Origin: SAR86 cluster bacterium
Lineage (GTDB): Bacteria > Pseudomonadota > Gammaproteobacteria > Magnimaribacterales > AG-339-G14
Direction: 5' to 3'
Assembly: GCA_028140145.1 (NCBI GenBank)
Contig: JAOIOC010000001.1
Span: 1 to 61,607 of the forward strand
DNA length: 61,607 nt
Shown piece after piece: positions 1 through 9,202 of this stretch (position 1 is its first letter; the number at the start of each line of letters is the position of its first letter). A program made the translations under genes and the position numbers. The notes below the pieces were generated by a model, which was not told where the DNA came from, did no database searches, and saw only the letters and a program-made list of their open reading frames with translations.

Positions 1-240
1 CCATTTAGGACCTCCCACTGCACCAAATAAGATTGAGTCTGCTTGAGATGCTTGATTCAAAGTTTCATCTGATATCGGAAGTCCATGAGCATCAATTGAA
101 GCTCCACCGATAAGACCTTCGATCAAATTGAAGTTAATCTTGAAACTTGATTGGATTTTTTCAAGCAAAGAAATCGCACTTTCCATGATTTCTGGACCCA
201 CGCCATCACCGCTTAAAAGAAGTAAATCAATGTCTTTCAT
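1..240 (-). CDS. leuB: 3-isopropylmalate dehydrogenase, N-terminal part (cut by window edge)
   Basis: Only the first 80 residues are in the window; the gene runs off the left edge. LeuB oxidises and decarboxylates 3-isopropylmalate to 2-oxoisocaproate with NAD in leucine synthesis in the cytoplasm. The translation opens with a short hydrophobic strand followed by SGDGVGPEIM, the family's GDGIGPE nucleotide-binding start, and later shows ILFGAVGGPKW, the LeuB GAVGxPKW motif. The ATG at 240-238 overlaps the leuD stop as ATGA, so the two are probably translationally coupled. Gene order leuC-leuD-leuB is the usual proteobacterial one. Identification is firm even from this fragment. Confidence 0.93.
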   Translation of the reverse strand, partial: MKDIDLLLLSGDGVGPEIMESAISLLEKIQSSFKINFNLIEGLIGGASIDAHGLPISDETLNQASQADSILFGAVGGPKW

Positions 241-878
241 TTAAACAACCAAGGTACAGTTTTTTTATAATTTTTCTCAAAATCCTCTATTTTATTCTGA
301 TGTTGGAGTGTAAAACCTACTTCATCAATTCCATCTAAAAGAAACTTTTTCTTAAAATCATCCAATTCAAACGGGAATTGCTTTTCCTCTAGATAAATAA
401 ATTGATTATGAACATCTACTTCAATGTTAATTGTTTTTTTCTCTGTTATTTGTTTAAAAATTTCATCAATTTTTTCTTTATCTATTTCAATGAGTAAGAG
501 ACCATTTTTATAGGAATTATTTTTGAAAATATCAGCAAAAGATGGAGCAATGATAGTTGTAAAGCCGTAATCAGTTAAAGCCCAAACAGCATGCTCCCGA
601 CTTGATCCGCAACCAAAATTTTCTCTGGTTATTAAAATATTGCAAGATTTATAAAGATCATGATTAAGAATAAAATCAGGATTTAATTTTCTTTTTGAGT
701 TATCTGAATTCAAATCACCTTTATCAAGATATCTCCAGGCATCGAATAAATTTGGACCAAAGCCAGTTCGCTTTATAGATTTTAAAAATTGCTTAGGGAT
801 TATTTGATCTGTATCCACATTAGCTTTATCCAAGAACACTGCCTCTCCAGAAAAAATATTTGAAATAGATTTATTCAT
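237..878 (-). CDS. leuD: 3-isopropylmalate dehydratase small subunit
   Basis: LeuD pairs with LeuC to form isopropylmalate isomerase, which converts 2-isopropylmalate to 3-isopropylmalate in leucine synthesis. The 213-residue protein has the usual length and the swivel-domain features: [15 protein letters not shown] near residue 21, and the [16 protein letters not shown] motif near residue 87 that helps shape the active site. Its ATG overlaps the leuC stop by 4 bases and its own stop overlaps leuB by 4 bases, so leuC-leuD-leuB is one tightly coupled unit. No anomalies seen. Confidence 0.97.
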   Translation of the reverse strand: MNKSISNIFSGEAVFLDKANVDTDQIIPKQFLKSIKRTGFGPNLFDAWRYLDKGDLNSDNSKRKLNPDFILNHDLYKSCNILITRENFGCGSSREHAVWALTDYGFTTIIAPSFADIFKNNSYKNGLLLIEIDKEKIDEIFKQITEKKTINIEVDVHNQFIYLEEKQFPFELDDFKKKFLLDGIDEVGFTLQHQNKIEDFEKNYKKTVPWLFK

Positions 879-2293
879 GACGAGATATCAATAAAATTTC
901 CAGCTAAAGCTGCAGCTGCTGCCATAGCTGGGCTTACAAGATGAGTTCTACCTAAGTGGCCCTGCCTGCCCTCAAAATTTCTATTAGAAGTAGAAGCGCA
1001 TCTTTCTTTTTCTCCTAATTGATCTGGATTCATTCCTAAACACATAGAACATCCAGGCTCCCTCCACTCAAATCCACTAGAAATAAAAGTTTCATGCAGA
1101 CCTTCTTCTTCTGCCTGTTTTTTAACTAATCCTGAGCCTGGAACAATCATAGCTCTTTTTATCTTCTTAGAAATCACATTGCCATCTAAAATTTCTGCTG
1201 CTTCCCTTAAATCCTCAATTCTTGAATTAGTACAAGAGCCTATGAAAATTTGATCAAGAGAGTAATTCTCTAGAGAGTCTCCAGCACTTAAGCCCATGTA
1301 CTCCAAAGCTGCCTCAAAGTTATTTCTTTCAGTTTGTGAGGTGTAATCCTCCTTAGATGGTATTCGATCTTTTACTCCTATCACCATTTCAGGTGAAGTT
1401 CCCCAAGTAACTTGCGGTTCAATTTCTTCAGCAAAGAAGTTATGAACAGTATCAAAATTGGAGTTTTCATCAGAATGAAATGTTTTCCAGTATTCAAGAG
1501 CTATTTCATATTCATTACCTTTTGGGGAATGAGGCTTACTTTTGAGGTAATCAAATGTTTTCTGATCTGGAGCGATCATCCCAGCTCTTGCACCTGCTTC
1601 TATAGCCATATTACAAACAGTCATGCGTCCTTCCATAGAGAGGCTCTCTATTGTAGATCCATCATATTCAATAACGTGACCTGTACCTCCTGCTGTACCA
1701 ATCTTTCCAATTAAAAACATTGTTAAATCTTTAGCAAAAACATTTTTTTTCAAAGGCCCATTGATAGAGATTCTCATGTTTTTTTGTTTGTTCATGACTA
1801 AGCATTGTGTTGCAAGAACGTGCTCAACTTCGCTTGTTCCGATTCCCATTGCAAGACATCCAAATGCACCATGAGTTGAAGTATGTGAATCACCACAAAC
1901 TATTGTCATGCCTGGTTGCGTAAAACCTTGCTCTGGGCCGACAACATGAACAATTCCTTGGTTCAAATCATTTAGGTCGATTAAATCTATACCAAAATCA
2001 TGGCAATTGATCTGCAGTGCCTGAATTTGATCTCTACTAATGGTATCTTTTATTCCTCTTAATCCTTCAGATCTATCTGTTGTGGGTACATTGTGATCAA
2101 CTGTCGCAACAATAGAATCTACTCTTCTTGGACCAATACCTTTGATCTTCAGCCCTTCAAACGCTTGCGGCGAAGTAACTTCATGAACCATGTGAAGATC
2201 GATGTAGAGCAAATCACCGTTATCAGATCTACTGCCAACAAAATGAGTATCCCATAACTTATCGTACAGGGTTTTAGGGTTAGGGTTATTCAC
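875..2293 (-). CDS. leuC: 3-isopropylmalate dehydratase large subunit
   Basis: The catalytic subunit of isopropylmalate isomerase, an aconitase-family enzyme with a [4Fe-4S] cluster. The 472-residue length is typical. Visible motifs are [14 protein letters not shown] near residue 130, IGSCTNSR near residue 350 with the first cluster cysteine, and [11 protein letters not shown] with the other two cysteines at 415 and 418. [13 protein letters not shown] follows, as in LeuC/aconitase proteins. It sits between aroC (8-base overlap) and leuD (4-base overlap), so aroC and the leucine genes may share a transcript. leuA is not in the window. Confidence 0.97.
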   Translation of the reverse strand: MNNPNPKTLYDKLWDTHFVGSRSDNGDLLYIDLHMVHEVTSPQAFEGLKIKGIGPRRVDSIVATVDHNVPTTDRSEGLRGIKDTISRDQIQALQINCHDFGIDLIDLNDLNQGIVHVVGPEQGFTQPGMTIVCGDSHTSTHGAFGCLAMGIGTSEVEHVLATQCLVMNKQKNMRISINGPLKKNVFAKDLTMFLIGKIGTAGGTGHVIEYDGSTIESLSMEGRMTVCNMAIEAGARAGMIAPDQKTFDYLKSKPHSPKGNEYEIALEYWKTFHSDENSNFDTVHNFFAEEIEPQVTWGTSPEMVIGVKDRIPSKEDYTSQTERNNFEAALEYMGLSAGDSLENYSLDQIFIGSCTNSRIEDLREAAEILDGNVISKKIKRAMIVPGSGLVKKQAEEEGLHETFISSGFEWREPGCSMCLGMNPDQLGEKERCASTSNRNFEGRQGHLGRTHLVSPAMAAAAALAGNFIDISS

Positions 2294-3383
2294 TTGTAGG
2301 AATCGTATAAGATGAGTTTTCTACGTCATTATTTTGAGCACGATTTCTCAGATAATGATCTAATAAAATTATTGCTACCATGGACTCAGCTATTGGGACA
2401 GCTCTAAGGCCAACACATGGATCGTGGCGACCAATTGATTGAACAGTTGTTTCTTTTCCAGATTTATCGACAGTTTTACCTTCAGTGCTGATACTCGATG
2501 TAGGTTTTAAAGCAATTGCAATATCTATTGGCTGGCCTGAAGAAATACCACCCAAAATTCCGCCTGCGTTGTTGGAAGCAAATCCATCTCGATCTATCTC
2601 ATCTCTATGTTCGCTTCCTTTTTTTGAAACGACATCAAATCCCAGCCCTAATTCAACTCCTTTAACTGCATTAATACTCATTAACCCGTGAGCCAAATCA
2701 GCATCCAACTTATCAAATACTGGTTCTCCCAAACCTGCTGGAACGTTATTCACATTAATTTTTATTTTTGCACCGACAGAATCTCCTGCTTCTCTCAAAG
2801 AGGCAATAAGATCTTCTAAAGATTTCAATTTTGTTTTGTCAGGAAAAAAGAAAGCATTATTGTTGATCTCTTTAAGATCAATTTGATCTGCAATTATTTC
2901 CCCTACTTGTTCAACATAACCAGTTATTACAACTGCTAGATGATCTTTCAAATATTTTTTGGCAATGGCTCCAGCAGCAACTCTCATCACGGTTTCTCTG
3001 GCAGAAGCTCTACCGCTGCCTCGATGATCCCTCAATCCATATTTCTTTAAGTAAGTGTAGTCAGCATGAGACGGGCGAAAAACATCTTTCAGATTATCGT
3101 AGTCTTCACTTTTTTGATCCTCATTAAAGATAATCATTCCAATAGGTGTACCTGTAGTTTTCCCTTCAAAAATACCTGAGAGTATTTGAACCTTATCCTT
3201 TTCACTTCTTTGCGTTGTAAATGCATTTGAGCCTGGCCTTCTTTTATCAAGTTCAACTTGAATGTCTTGTTCAGAAATAGCAATGCCTGGAGGGCATCCA
3301 TCTATAATGCACCCCAGTGCTTTTCCATGACTTTCACCAAAAGTAGTCACGGTGAAAGATTTACCTATACTATTTCCACTCAT
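2286..3383 (-). CDS. aroC: chorismate synthase
   Basis: Makes chorismate from 5-enolpyruvylshikimate-3-phosphate using reduced FMN, the last step of the shikimate pathway. The 365-residue protein begins with the family's [11 protein letters not shown] (histidine near residue 19), and carries [18 protein letters not shown] near residue 130 and [17 protein letters not shown] near residue 320, all diagnostic. Its stop lies inside the start of leuC (8-base overlap). The ATG at 3383-3381 is divergent from the HAD gene, and the roughly 50 bases between must hold promoters for both. No oddities. Confidence 0.97.
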   Translation of the reverse strand: MSGNSIGKSFTVTTFGESHGKALGCIIDGCPPGIAISEQDIQVELDKRRPGSNAFTTQRSEKDKVQILSGIFEGKTTGTPIGMIIFNEDQKSEDYDNLKDVFRPSHADYTYLKKYGLRDHRGSGRASARETVMRVAAGAIAKKYLKDHLAVVITGYVEQVGEIIADQIDLKEINNNAFFFPDKTKLKSLEDLIASLREAGDSVGAKIKINVNNVPAGLGEPVFDKLDADLAHGLMSINAVKGVELGLGFDVVSKKGSEHRDEIDRDGFASNNAGGILGGISSGQPIDIAIALKPTSSISTEGKTVDKSGKETTVQSIGRHDPCVGLRAVPIAESMVAIILLDHYLRNRAQNNDVENSSYTIPTSE

Positions 3384-3433
3384 TGCTTAAAATAAACTGC
3401 ACGATTATACGCTTATACCCTTTAAAAACTGAA

Positions 3434-4093
3434 ATGATAGACAAAAAATTTAAGGCTGTATTTTGGGATTTTGGTGGAGTAATAACTTCAAGTCCCTTCC
3501 AAGCTTTTTCTAGCTTTGAGAAAGAAAATAATTTGCCAAAAGATTTTATAAGGAGGGTCAATTCAACAAATCCTTACGAAAATGCATGGGCAAAACTAGA
3601 GTCCTCAAAAATATCTTTGGAAGAGTTTGATAAATTATTTGCCTTAGAAAGCGAAAATCTAGGCTATAAAATTGAGGGATCCAAAATTCTTGAGCTTTTA
3701 CAAGGTAGTGTTGTTCCTGAGATGGTGAAGATGCTAGAAGTACTTAAGGAGGAGTCATTTTTGTTGGCTTGTTTAACAAATAATTTTAATGCAAACGAAG
3801 ATAAGTCAGCCCTAGATAATAACAATCAAGAGAGGCAAAGAATCCTTGGACTATTTGACTACATTATTGAATCAAGAGAAGTTGGAGTCAGAAAACCAGA
3901 GGATAAATTTTATGAAATTGCTCTTACTACAACAGGATGTAACCCTTCAGAGGTGATTTTTCTTGACGATCTGGGAATTAATCTCAAACCAGCAAAAGCT
4001 TTGGGGATGACAACCATAAAGGTTGTTGATCATATTGAATCAATTAAAAAACTTTGCGAATATTTAGAGATTAGTAGCGAAAGAATTATTTAG
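3434..4093 (+). CDS. HAD-superfamily hydrolase, ACAD10/epoxide-hydrolase N-domain type
   Basis: A subclass IA HAD phosphatase of about 219 residues. Motif I is FWDFGGVI (nucleophile Asp at residue 12), followed by SSPFQAF. This DFGGV form is that of the phosphatase domain at the N-terminus of soluble epoxide hydrolase and of ACAD10, rather than the classical DxDGTL. Motif II is CLTNN, the lysine lies in GVRKPED, and the acidic motif is IFLDDLG. An upstream in-frame start at 3383 would overlap the aroC start, so the ATG at 3434 is preferred because DFGGV then falls at the usual distance from the N-terminus. The 3' end overlaps prpD by 8 bases, convergently. Substrate unknown. Confidence 0.75.
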   Translation: MIDKKFKAVFWDFGGVITSSPFQAFSSFEKENNLPKDFIRRVNSTNPYENAWAKLESSKISLEEFDKLFALESENLGYKIEGSKILELLQGSVVPEMVKMLEVLKEESFLLACLTNNFNANEDKSALDNNNQERQRILGLFDYIIESREVGVRKPEDKFYEIALTTTGCNPSEVIFLDDLGINLKPAKALGMTTIKVVDHIESIKKLCEYLEISSERII

Positions 4094-5531
4094 CCAGCAG
4101 CTTCATGAATTCATCTACAGGAGTATCCAGAAGCTTGTCTTTATCCTGACATAATTCAAATATCTGGTTTGATTTTTCTTCATCAAACTGAGTTAGTAGA
4201 TTTCTTTTGAATTTTTCTAGGAGAATTGGAATACCCTCTTCTCGCCTGAATTTATGACCAATTGGATATTCAACCTCAATCTTATCTGTTGAACTTCCGT
4301 CTTTGAAAATGATTTGCAATGCATTAGAAATAGATCTTTTATCGGGTTCATGATACTCAGCTGAATACCTTTCATCCTCTTCAATAAGCATTTTCTGTCT
4401 TAACTCATCAATTCTAGGATCGCTGGCAACATCATCTTCATAATCCTCGGCAACTAGATCTCCTTTCAACAATCCAATAGCAGTCATATATTGGAGACAA
4501 TGATCTCTATCAGCTGGATTATTCAATTCACCTTCTTTACTGATAATTCGAATTGCTGACTCATGAGTCGTGATTTTGATTTGTTCAATTTCATCCAATT
4601 TATCAATGATTTCTGGGTGAAGTTTTACTGCTGCTTCAACTGCAGTCTGAGCATGAAATTCAGCTGGAAATGAAATTTTAAATAAAACGTTTTCCATCAC
4701 GTAAGAATTAAAGTCTTGTTCAACAATCAAATCTTTACCTTCAAATAAGACATCTTGGAAACCCCATGTCTTTGCGGTAATGGCACTTGGATAACCAATT
4801 TGACCTCTCATAGTAAATAAAACTAATTGCATTGCTCTGCTAGTAGCATCTCCGGCTGCCCAAGATTTCCTTGGACCAGCATTAGGTGCATGACGATAAG
4901 TTCTTAAACTTTGACCATCAACAAAAACCTGTGAAATTGCATCTAAAGATTGTTCTTTAGTGAGTCCAAATAATTTTGCTATCACAGATGTGGAGGCTAG
5001 TTTGACTAGAAGAACGTGATCAAGACCTACTCGATTAAAGCTATTTTTTATTGCTAACACTCCTTGAATCTCATGAGCCTTAATCATGCTTTCTAAAACA
5101 GCCTTCATCTTAAGAGGTTCCTTATTATTTTCTCTGTTTTGCTGAGAGATATAGTCAGCTGCTGCCAAAATTCCACCTAAATTATCTGATGGATGGCCCC
5201 ATTCAGCAGCAAGCCATGTATCGTTGAAATCTAACCATCTTATAATCGCCCCGATATCCCAAGCACCTTTAACGGGATCAAGAATAAAACTTGTTCCAGG
5301 GACTCTCACACCATTTTTAACTTTTACATCATTTGCAAAAGGACCAAGCATTTTTTTACAGTCATCAAAAGTAAGCGCAAGAAGACCACAACCCAATGTA
5401 TCCATCAAGCAATGTCTTGCTGTTTCCATGGCAAGGTCATTAAAATCAGTATCGCTTTGTGAGTAGTCAGAAATCTTTTGAATTAATTCATCAAAATCCG
5501 GACGTACATTTTGATCTACGTTTGAAGACAT
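4086..5531 (-). CDS. prpD: 2-methylcitrate dehydratase (MmgE/PrpD family)
   Basis: Dehydrates 2-methylcitrate to 2-methylaconitate in propionate breakdown. The 481-residue length matches E. coli PrpD closely, and the family signatures HCLMDTLGCGLLAL, WLDFNDTWLAAEWGHPSDNLGGILAAAD and RAMQLVLFTMRGQIGYPSAITA are visible. It is last in cysB-thrH-prpB-prpC-prpD, 7 bases after prpC. No AcnD or PrpF is nearby, which agrees with the PrpD version of the cycle in which an ordinary aconitase completes hydration (known biology; the aconitase is outside this window). Its 3' end overlaps the HAD gene convergently. Confidence 0.93.
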   Translation of the reverse strand: MSSNVDQNVRPDFDELIQKISDYSQSDTDFNDLAMETARHCLMDTLGCGLLALTFDDCKKMLGPFANDVKVKNGVRVPGTSFILDPVKGAWDIGAIIRWLDFNDTWLAAEWGHPSDNLGGILAAADYISQQNRENNKEPLKMKAVLESMIKAHEIQGVLAIKNSFNRVGLDHVLLVKLASTSVIAKLFGLTKEQSLDAISQVFVDGQSLRTYRHAPNAGPRKSWAAGDATSRAMQLVLFTMRGQIGYPSAITAKTWGFQDVLFEGKDLIVEQDFNSYVMENVLFKISFPAEFHAQTAVEAAVKLHPEIIDKLDEIEQIKITTHESAIRIISKEGELNNPADRDHCLQYMTAIGLLKGDLVAEDYEDDVASDPRIDELRQKMLIEEDERYSAEYHEPDKRSISNALQIIFKDGSSTDKIEVEYPIGHKFRREEGIPILLEKFKRNLLTQFDEEKSNQIFELCQDKDKLLDTPVDEFMKLLAK

Positions 5532-5538
5532 AAGAAGT

Positions 5539-6663
5539 TTATCTATTTTCTATATCGACCCAATCGGATTTTTCAGGGCCGATGTATTCTTCGCTTGGTC
5601 GGATAATCCTATTATCAGCTCTTTGCTCTATGACGTTTGCAGACCAACCAGAAGTTCTGCCTATGACAAATAAGGGGGTAAAAATTTTTGTTGGAATGCC
5701 TAAATACGAATATGCAGAAGCCATGTAAAAATCAGTATTAGGAAAAAGATTTTTTTCTTCATCCATGACCTTATCAATCTCTTCGGAAACTTGGTAAAGC
5801 GTATCATCGCCATTCTGTTCGCTTAATTTTTTTGCCCATGACTTGATAATATCGCTTCTTGGATCTTCAGTTGAATATACGGCATGACCGAATCCCATTA
5901 TTTTCTCTTTAGCCTCTAGCATCTTTTTTACGCCAGCATTAGCATCTTCTCTAGAAGAAAATTTCTCGATCATTTCCATTGCAGCCTCGTTAGCTCCTCC
6001 ATGTAAAGGTCCTCTTAGAGTACCAATAGCGCCAGTAATGCATGAATGAAGATCAGATAAAGTCGAGGCACAAGTTCTTGCAGTAAAAGTCGAAGCATTG
6101 AAACCATGTTCAGCATAGAGAATTAAAGAAACATCTAAGCATCTTGCATCATCTTTACTTGGTTCTTTTCCCGTAAGCATTGAGAGAAAATGGCCTCCTA
6201 TAGAGTCGTGATCTGTGGCGGTTTCTATAGAAACTCCATCGTGCGAATACCGATACCAGTAACAAACAACTGATGGAAATATAGATATCAATCTATCAGC
6301 AATATCTGCTTGATTAGAGAAATCTCCTTCTGGTTCTATGTTTCCCAAAAAAGAACAGCCTGTTCTTAGGACATCCATCGGATGGGCAGAAGCAGGAATC
6401 AGTTCAAGTACTTTTTTTAATTCTGACGGAAGCTCTCTGTATTTTTTTAATTTTTCTTTATACTCGCTCAGTTTTGATTGGTTAGGTAAATTCCCATACA
6501 AAAGCATGTAGGCAACCTCTTCAAATGAAGCTTTCTCAGAAAGTACCTCAATTGCGTACCCTCTATAAGTGAGTCCTTTTCCTTCTTTTCCTACGGTTGA
6601 GAGAGCTGTTTGTCCAGCTACCTGTCCGCGAAGGCCAGCACCCTCAAGTTTCTTTTCAGCCAT
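5539..6663 (-). CDS. prpC: 2-methylcitrate synthase
   Basis: A citrate-synthase family enzyme condensing propionyl-CoA with oxaloacetate. The 374-residue length and the start GLRGQVAGQTALSTVG, GLTYRGYAIEVL fit methylcitrate synthase rather than the longer type I citrate synthase. Catalytic regions seen: LHGGANEAAMEMI, MGFGHAVYSTEDPR and the C-terminal GWSANVIEQRADNRIIRPSEEYIG. It lies 6 bases after prpB and 7 before prpD, so assignment as PrpC rather than GltA rests on both sequence and context. Confidence 0.95.
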   Translation of the reverse strand: MAEKKLEGAGLRGQVAGQTALSTVGKEGKGLTYRGYAIEVLSEKASFEEVAYMLLYGNLPNQSKLSEYKEKLKKYRELPSELKKVLELIPASAHPMDVLRTGCSFLGNIEPEGDFSNQADIADRLISIFPSVVCYWYRYSHDGVSIETATDHDSIGGHFLSMLTGKEPSKDDARCLDVSLILYAEHGFNASTFTARTCASTLSDLHSCITGAIGTLRGPLHGGANEAAMEMIEKFSSREDANAGVKKMLEAKEKIMGFGHAVYSTEDPRSDIIKSWAKKLSEQNGDDTLYQVSEEIDKVMDEEKNLFPNTDFYMASAYSYLGIPTKIFTPLFVIGRTSGWSANVIEQRADNRIIRPSEEYIGPEKSDWVDIENR

Positions 6664-6669
6664 TGTTAT

Positions 6670-7527
6670 TTAGTTTTTTTCGAAAAGTTTATCAATTTTC
6701 TCTTCGTACATATGATAGTCCAGGACTTCATACAATTCATCTCTTGTTTGCATTTTATCAAGCAAACCTTCGTGGTCCCCACCAGAAGCTAGAGTAGCAT
6801 ATACTTTTTCTGCAGCTTTGGACATAGCTCTGAAAGCAGATAAAGGATGCAGAACAATCTTTACACCCGCGCCAGCAAGATCCTTATGTGAAAATAGAGG
6901 AGTCATGCCAAATTCAGTTATATTGGCAAGAATGGGCTTGGAAACATTTTTTGAAATTTCTTCATAGTCTTTTAAAGTTGAAATTGCCTCTGGAAATATA
7001 GCTCCTGCTCCTGCCTCTATAAAGGCGTTTGACCTATCTATAACTTCCTGAAGTCCGCCCTTTGCAAATGCATCTGTTCTTGCCATGAGCAAGAAATTGT
7101 CATCAGTCTTTGCGTCCTTTGCTGCTTTGATTCTATCGACCATTTCTTCACAACTGACTATTTCTTTATTGGGTCTATGACCGCACCTTTTTTCGCTTAC
7201 TTGATCTTCAATGTGAACACCCGATGCGCCTGCAGATATCATTTCTTTTATAGTCCTTGAAATACTCAATGCGGAGCCCCAACCCGTATCAATGTCTACT
7301 AGTAAGGGGAGCTCTGAGGCTGACCTTATTCTCCTCACATCTTCTAAGACATCTTCTCTTGAAGTCATAGCTAAGTCAGGAAGTCCATAGCTGGCATTGG
7401 CAACTCCACCTCCAGAAAGATAAATAGCTTTAATGCCTGCCCTTTCAGCTAAAAGAGCAGAATAAGCATTTATTGTGCCTGTTATGACCAGAGGTTTATT
7501 CTCTATTATTAATTTTTCCCAGCTCAT
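6670..7527 (-). CDS. prpB: 2-methylisocitrate lyase
   Basis: Cleaves 2-methylisocitrate to pyruvate and succinate, the last methylcitrate-cycle step. The 285-residue protein belongs to the isocitrate lyase/PEP mutase superfamily: the start has GTINAYSALLAERAG and YLSGGGVANASYGLPD, the active-site loop is KRCGHRPNKE with the catalytic cysteine, and LLMARTDAFAKGG follows. The ATG overlaps the thrH stop as ATGA, so the cycle genes are translationally coupled to thrH. Regular length, no damage. Confidence 0.95.
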   Translation of the reverse strand: MSWEKLIIENKPLVITGTINAYSALLAERAGIKAIYLSGGGVANASYGLPDLAMTSREDVLEDVRRIRSASELPLLVDIDTGWGSALSISRTIKEMISAGASGVHIEDQVSEKRCGHRPNKEIVSCEEMVDRIKAAKDAKTDDNFLLMARTDAFAKGGLQEVIDRSNAFIEAGAGAIFPEAISTLKDYEEISKNVSKPILANITEFGMTPLFSHKDLAGAGVKIVLHPLSAFRAMSKAAEKVYATLASGGDHEGLLDKMQTRDELYEVLDYHMYEEKIDKLFEKN

Positions 7528-8123
7528 AAGTAATTCTCTAACTTACGTTTAAGTTCATTATGATCTTTTATGGTTTCTAAATGTGGATATTTTTCTTTAA
7601 TATGCGAGGGAGCTTGAAAAAAGAAACCTTGATCTGCAGTATTCAACATATTGATGTCGTTATAAGAATCTCCAGCAGCAAAAACTTTAAATTTCATAGT
7701 TTCCTTAATGGCCTCAATTACTTTTTGTTTATTGTTATCTTGCTTGAGTTTGTAGCCGGTTATTTCAGAACCATTGAGCTCTAAATGATGACAAATCAAA
7801 TTCGGATAATTTAATTTTCTTACCAAGGGCCAACATAGCTCATAGAAAGTATCTGAAACAATGGAAACCTGAAAATTATCTCTTGCCCAAGATAAAAAAT
7901 CAGCAGCGCCATCCATGGGTTCCATCTTTTCTACAATCTCCATGATGTCATGAATTGTAATGTTGTTATCGGAAACTAATTTAAGGCGAATATCCATTAG
8001 TTCTTCATAGCTTTCAAGATCTTGTGTTGTTAGCATCAGATCTTCAATCCCAGTTGCCTTAGAAACTTCTTGCCATATTTCGGGTATTAAAACTCCTTCA
8101 AAATCTAGGCACAAATAATCCAA
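7524..8123 (-). CDS. thrH: ThrH-type phosphoserine phosphatase / homoserine phosphotransferase
   Basis: A 199-residue HAD protein closely resembling Pseudomonas ThrH: LCLDFEGVLIPEIW at the N-terminus (where most HADs have DxDGT), IVSDTFYELCWPLVRKL in the middle, and AAGDSYNDINML near residue 152. ThrH of P. aeruginosa dephosphorylates phosphoserine and can transfer the phosphate to homoserine. The start is a TTG at 8123; AAGGAGG precedes it by 4 bases inside the end of cysB. It overlaps prpB by 4 bases. Why a serine/threonine enzyme sits between cysB and the prp genes is not evident. Confidence 0.88.
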   Translation of the reverse strand: MDYLCLDFEGVLIPEIWQEVSKATGIEDLMLTTQDLESYEELMDIRLKLVSDNNITIHDIMEIVEKMEPMDGAADFLSWARDNFQVSIVSDTFYELCWPLVRKLNYPNLICHHLELNGSEITGYKLKQDNNKQKVIEAIKETMKFKVFAAGDSYNDINMLNTADQGFFFQAPSHIKEKYPHLETIKDHNELKRKLENYL

Positions 8124-8124
8124 A

Positions 8125-9099
8125 CTACCTCCTTATGAGTTTGATGGATTCAAATATTTTATCTAATTCTTTCTTAGATTTGGTTGCGCAAGCCTTTGCA
8201 ATTAATTCTGTTTTTAAATGTGGAGCAAACATCTGAATAAACTCATATAAATGGCTTCTCAGATAAGTCCCTCTTCTGAAACCAATATATGTGGTCCCTG
8301 AATCAAAAAGGTGATTAGCGTTAATAGCCACTAAGTCTTTGTCTTCTTGCTCATTGAAAGCCATGGAAGCAATGATTCCAACTCCAATTCCTTGTTTGAC
8401 ATACGTCTTAATTACATCTGCATCGGTTGCTGTAAAAACTACATTTGCTTTCAAGCCTCTCTCAAAAAAAGCCCTATCTAGGTCATTACTACCAGTAAAT
8501 CCGAAAACATATGTAACTATAGGAAATTCAGCTAGATGTTTAAGTTTTGGTTTTGTTACATCTGCTAGAGGGTGACCTTTAGGAACTATTAAACTCCGCG
8601 ACCATTTGTAAGCAGGTAGTTTAATTAATGTTTCACCTTTTTCAGATGTTTCTGTCCAAATCGCTAAATCTACTTCGCCCTTGGCTGCCATCTCCACAGA
8701 TTCATCTGGAGTGCATTGGTTCATTTGAAATGAGACGTTAGGATATTTTTTAACAAATTTATCCACCACAGGTGGCAGGGTAAATTTTGCTTGAGTATGC
8801 GTTGTTGCAATAGCTAATGAACCGTAATCCTCATTAGAAAACTCAGTGGCAGCATGTTTTATGCCATCAACAAGAGCAAGGATTTCTTCAATCTGTTCCA
8901 GTATTCTTTTGCCAATGGGGGTTATGGCAACAAGATGCTTTCCAGATCTTTCAAAAAGCTCAATCCCTAATTCTTCCTCAAGCAGTTTTATTTGCTTGCT
9001 TATTCCAGGTTGCGAGGTATAAAGATTTTTTGAAGCCTGAGAAACATTTAAATTACTTCTAGCTACCTCACGCACATATAGTAATTGTTGAAATTTCAT
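8125..9099 (-). CDS. cysB: CysB-type LysR-family transcriptional regulator
   Basis: A 324-residue LysR regulator, exactly the length of E. coli CysB, and nearly the same N-terminus: MKFQQLLYVREVARSNLNVS, then LYTSQPGISKQIKLLEEELG and FERSGKHLVAITPIGKRI. CysB activates sulfur-assimilation genes in response to N-acetylserine. The C-terminal effector-binding domain starts near residue 95 (SLAIATTHTQAKFTLP). It is first in an apparent operon with thrH and prpBCD and divergent from lexA across about 100 AT-rich bases. No cys genes are nearby, so local control of thrH/prp is only a possibility. Confidence 0.88.
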   Translation of the reverse strand: MKFQQLLYVREVARSNLNVSQASKNLYTSQPGISKQIKLLEEELGIELFERSGKHLVAITPIGKRILEQIEEILALVDGIKHAATEFSNEDYGSLAIATTHTQAKFTLPPVVDKFVKKYPNVSFQMNQCTPDESVEMAAKGEVDLAIWTETSEKGETLIKLPAYKWSRSLIVPKGHPLADVTKPKLKHLAEFPIVTYVFGFTGSNDLDRAFFERGLKANVVFTATDADVIKTYVKQGIGVGIIASMAFNEQEDKDLVAINANHLFDSGTTYIGFRRGTYLRSHLYEFIQMFAPHLKTELIAKACATKSKKELDKIFESIKLIRR

Positions 9100-9165
9100 G
9101 GATTTATTATATAACCTAAAATTATAAAAAAAAGTATAATTTGATAAAAAATTATATATAGTTTT

Positions 9166-9202
9166 TTGATTTTTCCAATTAATACTGTATAAATAAACAG
9201 TA
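9166..9202 (+). promoter_or_regulatory. lexA promoter with an SOS box overlapping the start codon
   Basis: A near-ideal LexA operator, CTGT-N8-ACAG with flanking TA on each side, occupies 9183-9202 and includes the A of the lexA ATG. A TTGATT (9166-9171) and TATAAA (9188-9193) separated by 16 bases give a plausible sigma70 promoter whose -10 lies inside the operator. Transcription would start within a base or two of the ATG, and no ribosome-binding site exists between. LexA autorepression is well established; the leaderless transcript is inference. Confidence 0.85.

Noticed and set aside
1412-1714. Plus-strand open frame of 100 codons inside leuC
   Set aside because: It is antisense to a clear leuC and has no family motif or ribosome-binding site. 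The same applies to the other open frames lying opposite well-recognised genes across the window.
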